Shown here: positions 50,770 through 60,931 of the stretch, piece after piece
How positions within the stretch are numbered: the first letter of the stretch is position 1
How the letters are laid out: each line of letters starts with the position of its first letter
From: an uncultured Vampirovibrio sp.
GTDB lineage: Bacteria; Cyanobacteriota; Vampirovibrionia; Gastranaerophilales; Gastranaerophilaceae
Assembly: GCA_910579975.1 (NCBI GenBank)
Contig: CAJTWU010000003.1
Span: forward strand, 4,038-68,037
DNA: 64,000 nt
Direction: 5' to 3'
Notes under the pieces: model-generated
Database searches by the model: none
What the model was told of the DNA's origin: nothing
What the model saw: only the letters and a program-made list of their open reading frames with translations
Translations under genes and position numbers: made by a program

Positions 50770-51840
50770 TTATAATAATGCATTACTGTCAATAATAATT
50801 GTATTTCTTATAAAAGAATGAGCCATTAAAAGCAAATAAGGATTCATTTCGTTCGCAGCAGAAAGGTTTACTTTTGTTTCCCGAACTTCGTTAAGTTCTG
50901 TATTTTTTGGTTTAACTTCTTCTATATCAATATTAGTATTCATTGCATGAGAACTGCTTTCATCCATTAAACTTTTTTGCAAAATGGATTTTGGGAAATT
51001 TTCAGCACAAATAATGTAAACATCAACAGAATTAGAAGTTGTAAGAGTGAATACACCTTTAATATTGCCAAAATTTTTTGTTTGAATTAGAACAGTCAAC
51101 TTAGAGTCATTTAACTCTGTTTCGCCATCAGGAGGAGTGATTTCCAAATCAAATCCAACACCTTCATTCAATGGAAGCCAAGGAAGATACAACATCATTA
51201 AACTTTTTAAGGTTTGAGTTGGATTGTCTTTTTCAGCCATCGCAATACAAGAATTAATTATAGAAAGAGTTTCACGGATTTGATCATTACTCATTCCTTG
51301 CTTAGAAGCCGATGCCATAGAAATTATAAGTTCTGCAACCGCTTGTTTGCTATTTTGTAGAATAAGCTTTGAAATATTAGACATGCTAATCATACCGCTA
51401 AAAAACAGTATTGTTGCTTCTTGCTGTGCAGGTAGATTAGCTGCTGGAGCCGCTTCACCAAATAATGCAGCAAGAGTTTTTTGATTTTGCAGCAAATCCT
51501 GATTGAGATTTCCTATTCCTAATGTACCACCGTTAATTGGATTACTCGGATTCTGCGCATTGAATAAAATTTGTGACAAATTAGGCGGTAAGCCTAATAA
51601 ATTTTTTATAAAAATAGAACGGTCAATATTTGCAATACAGTTCATTTGCAGCAATTGAGCAATACTATTTATCGCCTGAATATTTTGCATTACCGGATTT
51701 GGCTGTGGTTTTGCATTTGATAAAGAACCTCCTAATTCAGGTGAAAAACCGGTAATCTTACCGTCATTTTTAAGTTTTTTCAAATACAATTCAGGGTTTT
51801 GAAGTCCTAAAATAATTTTACTTATGCTAAATCCATCCAT
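50770..51840 (-). CDS. hypothetical protein
   Basis: The 356-residue protein is Asn/Gln/Leu-rich with no signal peptide. A helical N-terminal two thirds (SIAQLLQMNCIANIDRSIFI, ISKLILQNSKQAVAELIISM) is followed by a beta-rich region (LTVLIQTKNFGNIKGVFTL, TSNSVDVYIICAENFPKSIL). The layout is vaguely reminiscent of flagellar hook-length (FliK-like) C-terminal domains, but I cannot support that assignment and no flagellar genes are nearby. It ends LLLMAHSFIRNTIIIDSNAL. It probably shares a transcript with the 118-residue gene upstream, 23 bp away. Confidence 0.65.
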   Translation of the reverse strand: MDGFSISKIILGLQNPELYLKKLKNDGKITGFSPELGGSLSNAKPQPNPVMQNIQAINSIAQLLQMNCIANIDRSIFIKNLLGLPPNLSQILFNAQNPSNPINGGTLGIGNLNQDLLQNQKTLAALFGEAAPAANLPAQQEATILFFSGMISMSNISKLILQNSKQAVAELIISMASASKQGMSNDQIRETLSIINSCIAMAEKDNPTQTLKSLMMLYLPWLPLNEGVGFDLEITPPDGETELNDSKLTVLIQTKNFGNIKGVFTLTTSNSVDVYIICAENFPKSILQKSLMDESSSHAMNTNIDIEEVKPKNTELNEVRETKVNLSAANEMNPYLLLMAHSFIRNTIIIDSNALL

Positions 51841-51863
51841 AAGATAATTATAACAATATTATA

Positions 51864-52220
51864 CTACTTGTCCAACTCGTCTTCTTCATCATCCCTGAAA
51901 ACTTCTTCTAAAGATTTAATTTCCTCATCATCTTCATCTAATATCGATAGCTTCTTTTTGTGCTTTTTGGAATTTAAAACAGAGGCAACATTGGTCATAG
52001 CTAATGAATTAAGCGTTGCTCGAAGCAAAGCACTTCTGTCAACAAAAGCCTGATTAGCAAATTCATTACCCTCTTCCTCACCCTCAACAGGTGGAAGGTA
52101 CATAGCTTCAGAGCCGTATTTCTCCTGACTCATTTTAGCAGCAGTGCCTGAAGGATCGCCGCTTTTAAAATTAAAAGCACCGCCGATTCCGTAAAAACCT
52201 GCTGACCTATTATCTACCAC
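51864..52220 (-). CDS. hypothetical acidic protein
   Basis: The 118-residue protein starts at GTG 52220 (GAGG 8-9 nt upstream). It has an N-terminal Gly/Asn-rich stretch (GFYGIGGAFNFKSGDP), a PPVEGEEEGNEF patch, a central helix (SALLRATLNSLAMTNVASVL), a basic KKHKKKLS cluster and a very acidic tail (DEDDEEIKSLEEVFRDDEED). It has no signal peptide. Function unknown. It lies upstream of the 356-residue gene in the same direction. Confidence 0.65.
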   Translation of the reverse strand: MVDNRSAGFYGIGGAFNFKSGDPSGTAAKMSQEKYGSEAMYLPPVEGEEEGNEFANQAFVDRSALLRATLNSLAMTNVASVLNSKKHKKKLSILDEDDEEIKSLEEVFRDDEEDELDK

Positions 52221-52364
52221 TTTTTAGACCTCATGTTAAGGATATCAATTAACCAAATTATAAATATCCTCATAGCATAATATAACCTCTAAATATATTA
52301 TTTTGCTAGTTTATTACAAAACTTTACAAAAGTTTACTTTAAAAGGATTAGCCATAACGGGTCA

Positions 52365-52393
52365 TTGTAAAGGCTTTAAATTCTTCGTATAAA
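52365..52393 (+). promoter_or_regulatory. promoter of the Skp-like gene
   Basis: TTGTAA (52365-52370), 17 bp, TATAAA (52388-52393), 21 bp before the ATG. Confidence 0.6.
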
Positions 52394-52414
52394 AATTAAA
52401 AAAGGAGAGTAATA

Positions 52415-52846
52415 ATGAAAAAAAGTTTATTATTAATTGCATTGGCATTTAGTACAATTACAGCTTTTGCAGATGAAAAAATTGCAGTAGTTGATTTGCA
52501 GCAAATCGTATCTAATTCATCTCAAGTTAAAGCTTTAAAACAAGAACATAACAAAAAAGTAAGCGACTTAGATAAAATTCTTGTAAATGCGCGTGGTGAA
52601 ATTGCAAATGAAACAGATCAAGCAAAAATATTAATGCTTGAAGACAAATACATGAAAGAATTTGCCTCTAAAAAAGAAGCATTGGAACGCGATTATAATA
52701 CAAGACTGTCATCAATCGAAAAAAACATTAAGAGTGAAATTACAAGAAAAGCGCAAAAAGACGGTTATGATTATGTATTTGCTAAGAGTGTAGTACTATT
52801 TGGCGGCAAAGATATTACCGGTGAATTACTTAACAATATTAAGTAG
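52415..52846 (+). CDS. OmpH/Skp-family periplasmic chaperone
   Basis: The 143-residue protein has a signal peptide (cleavage after AFA), the OmpH start DEKIAVVDLQQIVSNSSQVK, a charged central coiled coil (LMLEDKYMKEFASKKEALER) and the C-terminal AQKDGYDYVFAKSVVLFGGKDIT. Skp-type trimers escort outer-membrane proteins through the periplasm, which indicates a diderm envelope. AAAAGGAG precedes the ATG. The gene has its own promoter, and an unrelated exported-protein gene follows 62 bp later. Confidence 0.88.
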   Translation: MKKSLLLIALAFSTITAFADEKIAVVDLQQIVSNSSQVKALKQEHNKKVSDLDKILVNARGEIANETDQAKILMLEDKYMKEFASKKEALERDYNTRLSSIEKNIKSEITRKAQKDGYDYVFAKSVVLFGGKDITGELLNNIK

Positions 52847-52908
52847 GCAAATATTTTTTTGACGAGTTTTATATTATAATAAATATATAGAGCATTAAGG
52901 AGGCACTT

Positions 52909-53277
52909 ATGTCAAAAAAATATTTTTTAATTGCAGCATTTGTACTATCAATAGGCATTGCTAATGCAGATGTTTATTCAACTAATCGTGAAATGAATAT
53001 GCAAGGCGCTCAAGCTGCAGCCGTAAATGATGCAGTTAATGAACTTTCAAAAGAACCTGAAATGGATATCATGGATGTCATTAAAGAAAAGCCGGTTGTT
53101 TCTGCCGGTTCACATAAATCCACTTATTCTTTTGAAAAAGGAAAAATGGATGCAAGTTCTTTCAATGGTCAAGGAGGAACAAATATTCCTTCTGGAGTAA
53201 ATGACTCAAAAACTATTTACAGAGATGATTTAGGAAGACTTCATTTCTTTGGTAAAGGAAATATAATTAAAGAATAA
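52909..53277 (+). CDS. hypothetical exported protein
   Basis: The 122-residue protein has a signal peptide (MSKKYFLIAAFVLSIGIANA) and a hydrophilic mature part. It has a Gln/Ala-rich segment, a KEPEMDIMDVIKEKP stretch and a Gly/Ser-rich middle, and ends DDLGRLHFFGKGNIIKE. It has AAGGAGG 6-7 nt upstream of the ATG. No family recognised; a small periplasmic or surface protein co-oriented with skp. Confidence 0.7.
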   Translation: MSKKYFLIAAFVLSIGIANADVYSTNREMNMQGAQAAAVNDAVNELSKEPEMDIMDVIKEKPVVSAGSHKSTYSFEKGKMDASSFNGQGGTNIPSGVNDSKTIYRDDLGRLHFFGKGNIIKE

Positions 53278-53307
53278 AAAAAAGCGGGTTTAAAACCCGC
53301 TTTTTTT
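53276..53307. terminator. bidirectional intrinsic terminator
   Basis: AAAAAAAGCGGGTT / AACCCGCTTTTTTT stem with TAA-A loop between convergent genes. Confidence 0.92.
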
Positions 53308-56113
53308 ATTTTATAGCCTCTGCACAATCTGTACAAATTGTTTCATGTCCGGCAACTTCACCGAGTTTTCTGTATTTCCAGCAGCGTTCGCATTTTTCAC
53401 CTTCCGATGCAGTTACCCAAACAGTTATTCCATCTTCTGTATATTCATTTAACACATCTTTAGGAGCAGACTCCGCAACATAAGCTTGAGATGTAATAAA
53501 TATATCTGCTAAGTCTTTTGCATTTTGTTTTAACAATTCAGCATATTCAGACTTAACGTAAACTGCAACTTCCAAAGAACTTCCAACTTTTTTATCAGCT
53601 CTAAGCGGTTCAATAGCACGTGTTACAACCTCTCTGGTTTTAAGTATTTTGGCAAAATCTTCTTCTAATTGTGGGTTATCCCACTCTGATTTAACATCAA
53701 CCCAGTTAGCAAGAAGAATACTTTCTAATCCGCCACGTTGAGCAACAGGAGTGTTTTGCCATATATCTTCTGCCTGGTGCGGCATTACCGGAGTAAGTAC
53801 TCTTACAAGAGCTTGCAAATTTTCATAAAGAACTGTCTGACAAGCACGTCTTGAAAGTGATTTTTTACCAGCTGTATAAAGTCTGTCTTTTACAATATCA
53901 AGATAGAATGAGCTTAAATCATTTGCCGCAAAGTTTTGAAGAGCTTGGAAGTATTTGTAAAACTCGTAATTTTCAAACGCTTCAGTAATCTCTGCAATAA
54001 CTTTGTTTAATTTGTGTAATGCAAATTTATCAATTGGCTTAAGTTCTGCATACTTAACATAGTCATTTGCCGGATTGAAATCATAAATATTACCAAGCAA
54101 AAATCTTGCAGTATTTCTGGTTTTCTTAAAGATTTCAGCAAGCTGTTTAATTATGTTATCACCGATTTTGGTATCGTTTCTATAGTCAACAGAAGCAGCC
54201 CAAAGTCTCAAGATATCAGCACCATAGTTTTTAATAATATCATCAGGTCTAATATAATTGCCCAAAGATTTAGACATTTTTCTACCATCTTCTCCAAATA
54301 CAAAACCGTGGGTAAGAACAGTTTTATAAGGAGCTTTACCTTGTGTTGCTATAGAAGTCAACAAAGAAGATTGGAACCATCCTCTGTGTTGGTCTGAACC
54401 TTCAAGGTACATATCAACAGGAGTATGTCCAAGTTCTTCTGAGCGTTTTTCAACAACTGCTTTCCAGGTTACACCGGAGTCGAACCAAACATCCATAATG
54501 TCATTTTCTTTTTTAAAGCAATGAGTCTTGCCGCATTTAGGACATTTGAAACCTTCAGGAAGAAGTTCATCAACTGTAAGCTTAACCCATGCATCTGATG
54601 ATTCTTTTTCAAAAATCTTAGCAACATGTTCGATAGTTTTATCTGTTACAATTGATTCACTACATTCTTCACAGTAGAATACAGGAATTGGAACACCCCA
54701 GGCTCTTTGGCGTGAAATACACCAATCAGTACGTCCGGCAACCATATTTGAAATACGAGCTTCACCGCTTGCCGGTATCCATTTTACACCTTTAATTGCC
54801 TCTAAGGTTTCATTTCTGAATTTATCTACCTTAACAAACCATTGTGGAGTTGCTCTATAAATAACAGGATTTTTACATCTCCAGCAATGCGGATATGAGT
54901 GATTAATATCAGCTGCAGCCAAAAGAGCACCACAATTTTTAAGTTTATCTATAACAATTGAATTACCTTTATAATAAGGAATTCCTTCTAAATCTTTATC
55001 TCCTACGATTTCAGTCCAAACACCTTTAGAATCGAGCGGTGAGAATACTTCAATATTATATCTGCAGCCCACTTCATAGTCTTCAAGACCGTGACCCGGA
55101 GCAGTATGCACCGAACCAGTACCAGCTTCAAGTGTAACATGCTCACCTAAAATTATAGGAGATTTTCTGTTATATAACGGATGATTTGTATTCAATAGTT
55201 CCAAATCCGAACCTGTAACAGAACCAATTACCTTGATATCTTTTTCATCCCAGCCAACACCTTCAAGAAATGCACCTAACAAGCCCTGAGCTGCTACATA
55301 AACATCTCCGCTTGCACTTTCAAAGAATGTGTATTCAAATTTAGGATGCATACTGATTGCCATATTTGATGGAATTGTCCAAGGTGTTGTTGTCCAGATA
55401 ACAGCATATACATCTTTACTTGGAAGCTCAATTAATTGAGAGATTTTATTTACAGCCTCTTCATCAAATTTAAATCTTACATATATTGAGGTTGAGGTAT
55501 GATCGGCATATTCTACTTCTGCTTCAGCCAAAGCTGTTTCACAAGAAGCACACCAGTAAACCGGTTTCAAACCTTTTTCAACATAACCTTTTTTATACAT
55601 TTCACCAAATACACGAACCTGTTCAGCTTCAAATTCAGGATTAATAGTTAAATAAGGATTTTCCCAATTTCCCCAAACACCAAGACGTTTAAATTCCGAT
55701 TCTTGTCCTTTTAGGTTTTTATGAGCAAATTCTCTACATTTAGCACGCAATTCAGCCGGAGTAAGAGCCTCACGTCCTCCCTTGATATTTTTGACAACAG
55801 CATTTTCAATTGGAAGCCCGTGTCCGTCATATCCTGGGACATAAGGTGCATAGTATCCGCGCATAGATTTGTAACGGATGAGAATATCTTTGAGAATTTT
55901 GTTTAAAGCTGTACCAACGTGAATTTTTTCAGAGCTTAAATAAGGAGGTCCGTCGTGTAAGATAAATGAATTTATTTTGTCTCTTTGAGCCAAATTCTTT
56001 TCATATACATTTATCTCCTCCCAGAATTTTTGAGTTTCCGGCTCTTTTTTTGTTGCATTTGCTCTCATTTCAAGAGTTGTTTGCGGTAAGTTTAAAGTCT
56101 CTTTGTATTCCAT
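53306..56113 (-). CDS. ileS: isoleucyl-tRNA synthetase
   Basis: The 935-residue class I IleS has HDGPPYLSSEKIHVGTALNK in place of the usual HIGH region, an editing domain (WTTTPWTIPSNMAISMHP), the KMSKSLGNY motif and a C-terminal zinc finger (CERCWKYR ... CTDC). It charges tRNA-Ile. GGAGG lies about 8 nt before the ATG. The HIGH motif reads HVGT, a variation noted separately. A hairpin in the 5' leader (56191-56212) is present, but no T-box is seen. Confidence 0.95.
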   Translation of the reverse strand: MEYKETLNLPQTTLEMRANATKKEPETQKFWEEINVYEKNLAQRDKINSFILHDGPPYLSSEKIHVGTALNKILKDILIRYKSMRGYYAPYVPGYDGHGLPIENAVVKNIKGGREALTPAELRAKCREFAHKNLKGQESEFKRLGVWGNWENPYLTINPEFEAEQVRVFGEMYKKGYVEKGLKPVYWCASCETALAEAEVEYADHTSTSIYVRFKFDEEAVNKISQLIELPSKDVYAVIWTTTPWTIPSNMAISMHPKFEYTFFESASGDVYVAAQGLLGAFLEGVGWDEKDIKVIGSVTGSDLELLNTNHPLYNRKSPIILGEHVTLEAGTGSVHTAPGHGLEDYEVGCRYNIEVFSPLDSKGVWTEIVGDKDLEGIPYYKGNSIVIDKLKNCGALLAAADINHSYPHCWRCKNPVIYRATPQWFVKVDKFRNETLEAIKGVKWIPASGEARISNMVAGRTDWCISRQRAWGVPIPVFYCEECSESIVTDKTIEHVAKIFEKESSDAWVKLTVDELLPEGFKCPKCGKTHCFKKENDIMDVWFDSGVTWKAVVEKRSEELGHTPVDMYLEGSDQHRGWFQSSLLTSIATQGKAPYKTVLTHGFVFGEDGRKMSKSLGNYIRPDDIIKNYGADILRLWAASVDYRNDTKIGDNIIKQLAEIFKKTRNTARFLLGNIYDFNPANDYVKYAELKPIDKFALHKLNKVIAEITEAFENYEFYKYFQALQNFAANDLSSFYLDIVKDRLYTAGKKSLSRRACQTVLYENLQALVRVLTPVMPHQAEDIWQNTPVAQRGGLESILLANWVDVKSEWDNPQLEEDFAKILKTREVVTRAIEPLRADKKVGSSLEVAVYVKSEYAELLKQNAKDLADIFITSQAYVAESAPKDVLNEYTEDGITVWVTASEGEKCERCWKYRKLGEVAGHETICTDCAEAIK

Positions 56114-56190
56114 CTATTTACAACCTCCAGTATTCATCCCTCATGTATTTTAACTCTACTAAATAAGATAGCATAAACATGCATGATGAT

Positions 56191-56212
56191 AAAGAGCTTG
56201 CTTAAGCTCTTT
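56191..56212 (-). promoter_or_regulatory. hairpin in the ileS upstream region
   Basis: AAAGAGCTT / AAGCTCTTT with GCTT loop, 9-bp perfect stem, about 80 bp upstream of ileS. There is no U-tract on either side, so it is not a clear terminator. Confidence 0.35.
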
Positions 56213-56254
56213 ATTACATCCTTGTGCTAAATTTATTATTTTTGCATTTTTCGT

Positions 56255-56311
56255 GCAATTGTAAAGAAATATGACTAAATATTAAGCAAAAAATAAAAAC
56301 TTTACAATTGC
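56255..56311. repeat. spaced 12-bp inverted repeat in the ileS divergent region
   Basis: GCAATTGTAAAG (56255-56266) and its exact complement CTTTACAATTGC (56300-56311) are 33 bp apart, between ileS and the gene at 56472. This could be a paired regulator site. Related TTGTAA motifs occur upstream of other unknown genes. Confidence 0.45.
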
Positions 56312-56335
56312 CTCAAATCAGCTTATAGCGGGGGG

Positions 56336-56360
56336 TATAGTATAGTATAGTATAGTATAG
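56336..56360 (+). repeat. pentanucleotide repeat (TATAG)x5 after a G6 tract
   Basis: Five perfect TATAG units follow G6 (56330-56335), 111 bp upstream of the gene at 56472. Overlapping TATAGT units resemble -10 hexamers, so changes in copy number could alter transcription. Confidence 0.8.
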
Positions 56361-56471
56361 AAATTTCTCCTAAAGTTTTTTTCATTTGTGCCGATAAAGA
56401 AATTGTCAAAAGAAAATTCAATATCGTCTTTTAAAACACAGAGAATATTAAAAATTATAGGAGTAATTAAC

Positions 56472-56861
56472 ATGGCAGGAATTAACCCATCTTTTAACAA
56501 TTTTAACAGACCTTTGAACGGAAACTTAAACAAAACAAACACTAAAGCTAATCAACTGGGTCAAGCTAATTCTCAGTACAATTTAGGCTCTCTCAATGGA
56601 CCTAAAGGAGATAGTGTAAGTTTTAGTACTAAAAAGGCAACAATTAATCAACAACAAGATGAACCAAAACAGCCAACCAAAAATAATGAAGAACTGAAAG
56701 GTAAATTAGTATTTAAAGGTTTAAAATGGGCTGCAAATAAAATTAAGGAAGTTATAGTCTGGTCAGGCATTGAAGAAGGTATAAAAAAATTATTTGGCGA
56801 TGATGAACAACCACAACCTCAACCTCAACCTCAACCGCAACCAGATCCATCTAAAAAATAA
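56472..56861 (+). CDS. hypothetical protein with QP repeat tail
   Basis: The 129-residue protein starts at ATG 56472 (AGGAG 8 nt upstream; a longer frame from 56388 lacks a ribosome binding site). The N-terminus is Asn-rich (MAGINPSFNNFNRPLNGNLN), then GDSVSFSTKK, a Gln-rich linker, an amphipathic helix (LVFKGLKWAANKIKEVIVW) and a (Gln-Pro)6 tail. It has no signal peptide. Similar Asn/Phe starts occur in other unknown proteins here. It is first of a three-gene co-directional cluster downstream of a pentanucleotide repeat. Confidence 0.7.
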   Translation: MAGINPSFNNFNRPLNGNLNKTNTKANQLGQANSQYNLGSLNGPKGDSVSFSTKKATINQQQDEPKQPTKNNEELKGKLVFKGLKWAANKIKEVIVWSGIEEGIKKLFGDDEQPQPQPQPQPQPDPSKK

Positions 56862-56906
56862 AAACATATTGGCATTTAAAAATACTAATACTTAAAGAGG
56901 AGCAAT

Positions 56907-57218
56907 ATGGCACAAATAAATTCATATGGAAACATAACTAAAATAAAATATACCGAGAGCACGAAAAAAATAAAAGATAATATTGCCGGTAAAACTAACA
57001 AAACAGAAGAATATAACCCGCTAGGAGAAGATTTTGGTTCTCCAGGCATTTGTAGAATACCAATTGGAACAATAGCTAAATATGCAGGTAAAGGTGCACT
57101 GAAATTGGCTCTGGGCCCCTGGGGCACAGGTGTAATAACGGTCGGATCTATTTTATATGAACGCTATGGCAATGATAAAAGCTGGAAAGATGCAATAATA
57201 TCCGGATTGCTTTTTTAA
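56907..57218 (+). CDS. small hypothetical protein with glycine-rich hydrophobic C-terminus
   Basis: The 103-residue protein has a polar N-terminal half and a C-terminal segment GTIAKYAGKGALKLALGPWG and TGVITVGSILYERYG. The Gly/Ala-rich hydrophobic stretch could insert into a membrane and is loosely bacteriocin-like, but there is no double-glycine leader, so this is only a suggestion. AGAGGAG lies 5 nt before the ATG. It is the middle gene of the three-gene cluster. Confidence 0.65.
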   Translation: MAQINSYGNITKIKYTESTKKIKDNIAGKTNKTEEYNPLGEDFGSPGICRIPIGTIAKYAGKGALKLALGPWGTGVITVGSILYERYGNDKSWKDAIISGLLF

Positions 57219-57239
57219 CAAAACAATGGAGATATACCT

Positions 57240-57539
57240 ATGTACAATGAATATGAACAATATGCATTATTAGCAAATGAATCAAAAATGTTTGTGGATA
57301 ATAAGATACATGTTGATTTGGAAAGATTAGATAAAATGTCCGATTATCTTGAAGTTGAAGAATTTATTTCACAAAATTACGGTGAACTAAATGATAATGG
57401 TATAAATCTAGCATTTCCACAAGATGTAGAAATAGCTATTAGAAAAGAAGATAATGCAATAGAAATTTTTGCCCGACAAGGTGAATATCTTATTTTCAGC
57501 AAGGGGTGGCGGCAAGTAACAACTCAATCAGAAGACTAA
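57240..57539 (+). CDS. small hypothetical acidic protein
   Basis: The 99-residue soluble acidic protein (MYNEYEQYALLANESKMFVD; NLAFPQDVEIAIRKEDNAIE; GEYLIFSKGWRQVTTQ) has no signal peptide. It lies 21 bp after the hydrophobic-tail gene (GGAG 9 nt before ATG) and ends in a strong terminator. It may be a partner or immunity-like protein of its neighbour; this is speculative. Confidence 0.65.
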   Translation: MYNEYEQYALLANESKMFVDNKIHVDLERLDKMSDYLEVEEFISQNYGELNDNGINLAFPQDVEIAIRKEDNAIEIFARQGEYLIFSKGWRQVTTQSED

Positions 57540-57546
57540 TTATTAA

Positions 57547-57584
57547 AAAGAACAATGTGGTATTTTTATACCACATTGTTCTTT
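57547..57584. terminator. 17-bp perfect hairpin between convergent genes
   Basis: AAAGAACAATGTGGTAT / ATACCACATTGTTCTTT with a TTTT loop. It probably terminates both directions, though the outer T-run is short. Confidence 0.75.
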
Positions 57585-58893
57585 AAGTAAAATCTTTTTG
57601 GAAACTTACATTTCCATTTGTTTTACCTAATGTATTTATCTTAATATTTTTTCTTTTCAAAAATTCATTCATTTTATTATAATCAAAACAATTTTCCCAT
57701 CTTGCAATAACAACAGTAGCAACGCAATTTCCAATCAAATTAACTGTTGTTCTTCCCATATCTAGAATTTGGTCAATACCTAAAAGAATTGCAACCCCTA
57801 AAATCGGATAATTAAAACTTGTAAGAGTTCCTGCAAGAACAATTAAAGAGGCTCTTGGTACACCGGCAACACCTTTTGATGTAAGCATTAATGCAAACAT
57901 TATGACAAGCTGCTGGTCTAAAGTCAAATGTATTCCAACTAACTGTGTTGAAAACAAAACTGCCATCGCAAGATATAATGTAGAACCGTCAAGGTTAAAA
58001 GTGTATCCTGTCGGCATTACAAAACTCACAATTGATTTTGGAACTCCAAATTTTTCCATAATCGACATAGCTTTTGGTAAAGCTGCTTCTGAACTTGCAG
58101 TAGTAAAAGTCAAAAGAGCCGGTTCCTGAATAGCCTTTATCAAACCTCTAAAAGAGATTTTGACTATTTTACAAGCTGCAAGCAATACAATAACGACAAA
58201 AACAGCAAGAGCTACATATAATGATAAAATAATTTTCCCGTAATTAAATAATATATCGATTCCATTTGTACCTACAGTATAAGCGATTGCGCCGAAAATC
58301 CCCATAGGAGCAAACATCATTACATATTCAGTAAATTTGAACATTACTGAAGAAACCGAGTTTAAAATATCCAAAACCGGCTGGGCTTTTTTACCAATAG
58401 CACAAATTGCAAGTGCAAAAAAGATTGAAAAAACAACAATCTGCAGCAAATTTCCATCAGCCATTGACTGAACAATACTTGTTGGGAATAAATCCAAAAG
58501 CATTTCCCCAAAAGAGTTATGAGATGTTGCAGAAGCCATGTTATTAGCAATTTCGTTCAGTCTGATTTGTTGTGAAGCAACATCAATCATTCCTTCACCG
58601 GGCTTAAATAAGTTTGCAAATCCTAAGCCTATAACAAGCGCAAAAGTAGTAACGATTTCAAAATAAGCAACAGTTTTTATCCCCAATCTTCCAAGACTTT
58701 TTACATCTCCATGTCCTGCAATTCCTACTACAAGAGTTGCAAACAATAGAGGTGCTATAATCATTTTTACCATTCTTAAAAAGATTTCAGCAAGAACATG
58801 AGTTCTTACTGCAAAATCAGGAAATGCCCATCCAGCAATAATCCCAAGAACCAGTGATAAAAAAATAGCTATTGTTAAGCGCGAGTGTTTCAA
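57583..58893 (-). CDS. dicarboxylate/amino acid:cation symporter (DAACS family)
   Basis: The polytopic protein (~436 residues from the preferred TTG 58893) has the family motifs FLRMVKMIIAPLLFATLVVG, TTASSEAALPKAM, PTGYTFNLDGSTLYL and MLTSKGVAGVPRASLIVL, as in GltP/DctA. It imports glutamate, aspartate or C4-dicarboxylates with Na or H. TTG 58893 has AAAGG about 9-10 nt upstream and gives a normal N-terminus (LKHSRLTIAIFLSLVLG). The longer frame from ATG 58941 adds a poorly supported Leu/Glu stretch. Confidence 0.9.
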   Translation of the reverse strand: MKHSRLTIAIFLSLVLGIIAGWAFPDFAVRTHVLAEIFLRMVKMIIAPLLFATLVVGIAGHGDVKSLGRLGIKTVAYFEIVTTFALVIGLGFANLFKPGEGMIDVASQQIRLNEIANNMASATSHNSFGEMLLDLFPTSIVQSMADGNLLQIVVFSIFFALAICAIGKKAQPVLDILNSVSSVMFKFTEYVMMFAPMGIFGAIAYTVGTNGIDILFNYGKIILSLYVALAVFVVIVLLAACKIVKISFRGLIKAIQEPALLTFTTASSEAALPKAMSIMEKFGVPKSIVSFVMPTGYTFNLDGSTLYLAMAVLFSTQLVGIHLTLDQQLVIMFALMLTSKGVAGVPRASLIVLAGTLTSFNYPILGVAILLGIDQILDMGRTTVNLIGNCVATVVIARWENCFDYNKMNEFLKRKNIKINTLGKTNGNVSFQKDFT

Positions 58894-58970
58894 TTTTGGT
58901 ATACCTTTTTCTTCTTCAAGTAATAATAGTAACACAAACATGCAATATTTTCATTATTAAATAAAACACA

Positions 58971-59000
58971 TTGTTAAACATATTTTATTTATGTTATTCT
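58971..59000 (+). promoter_or_regulatory. promoter of the repeat-controlled glycosyltransferase
   Basis: TTGTTA (58971-58976), 18 bp, TATTCT (58995-59000) with a TG extension. AAGGAGG (59008-59014) is 6 nt upstream of ATG 59021. Confidence 0.6.
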
Positions 59001-59020
59001 TATACACAAGGAGGTATTAT

Positions 59021-60883
<1,863 letters not shown>

Positions 60884-60885
<2 letters not shown>

Positions 60886-60925
60886 AAAAGAAGCCCTTCT
60901 TATTAACAAGAAGGGCTTCTTTTTT
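60884..60925. terminator. bidirectional intrinsic terminator
   Basis: 18-bp perfect stem (core GAAGCCCTTCTT / AAGAAGGGCTTC) with ATTAAC loop and A/T flanks, between the glycosyltransferase and secF. Confidence 0.93.
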
Positions 60926-60931
60926 CATATC

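Noticed and set aside
50770..51840. FliK-like flagellar hook-length protein
   Set aside because: The resemblance is only in overall layout; no flagellar genes are near and no specific motif is seen.
56114..56330. T-box riboswitch upstream of ileS
   Set aside because: No specifier loop, T-box sequence or terminator with U-tract could be found; only a 9-bp hairpin is present.
56816..56850. CAACCT repeats as a variable-number tandem repeat controlling expression
   Set aside because: They are an in-frame coding repeat giving a Gln-Pro tail; the 6-nt unit keeps the frame, so switching is not expected.
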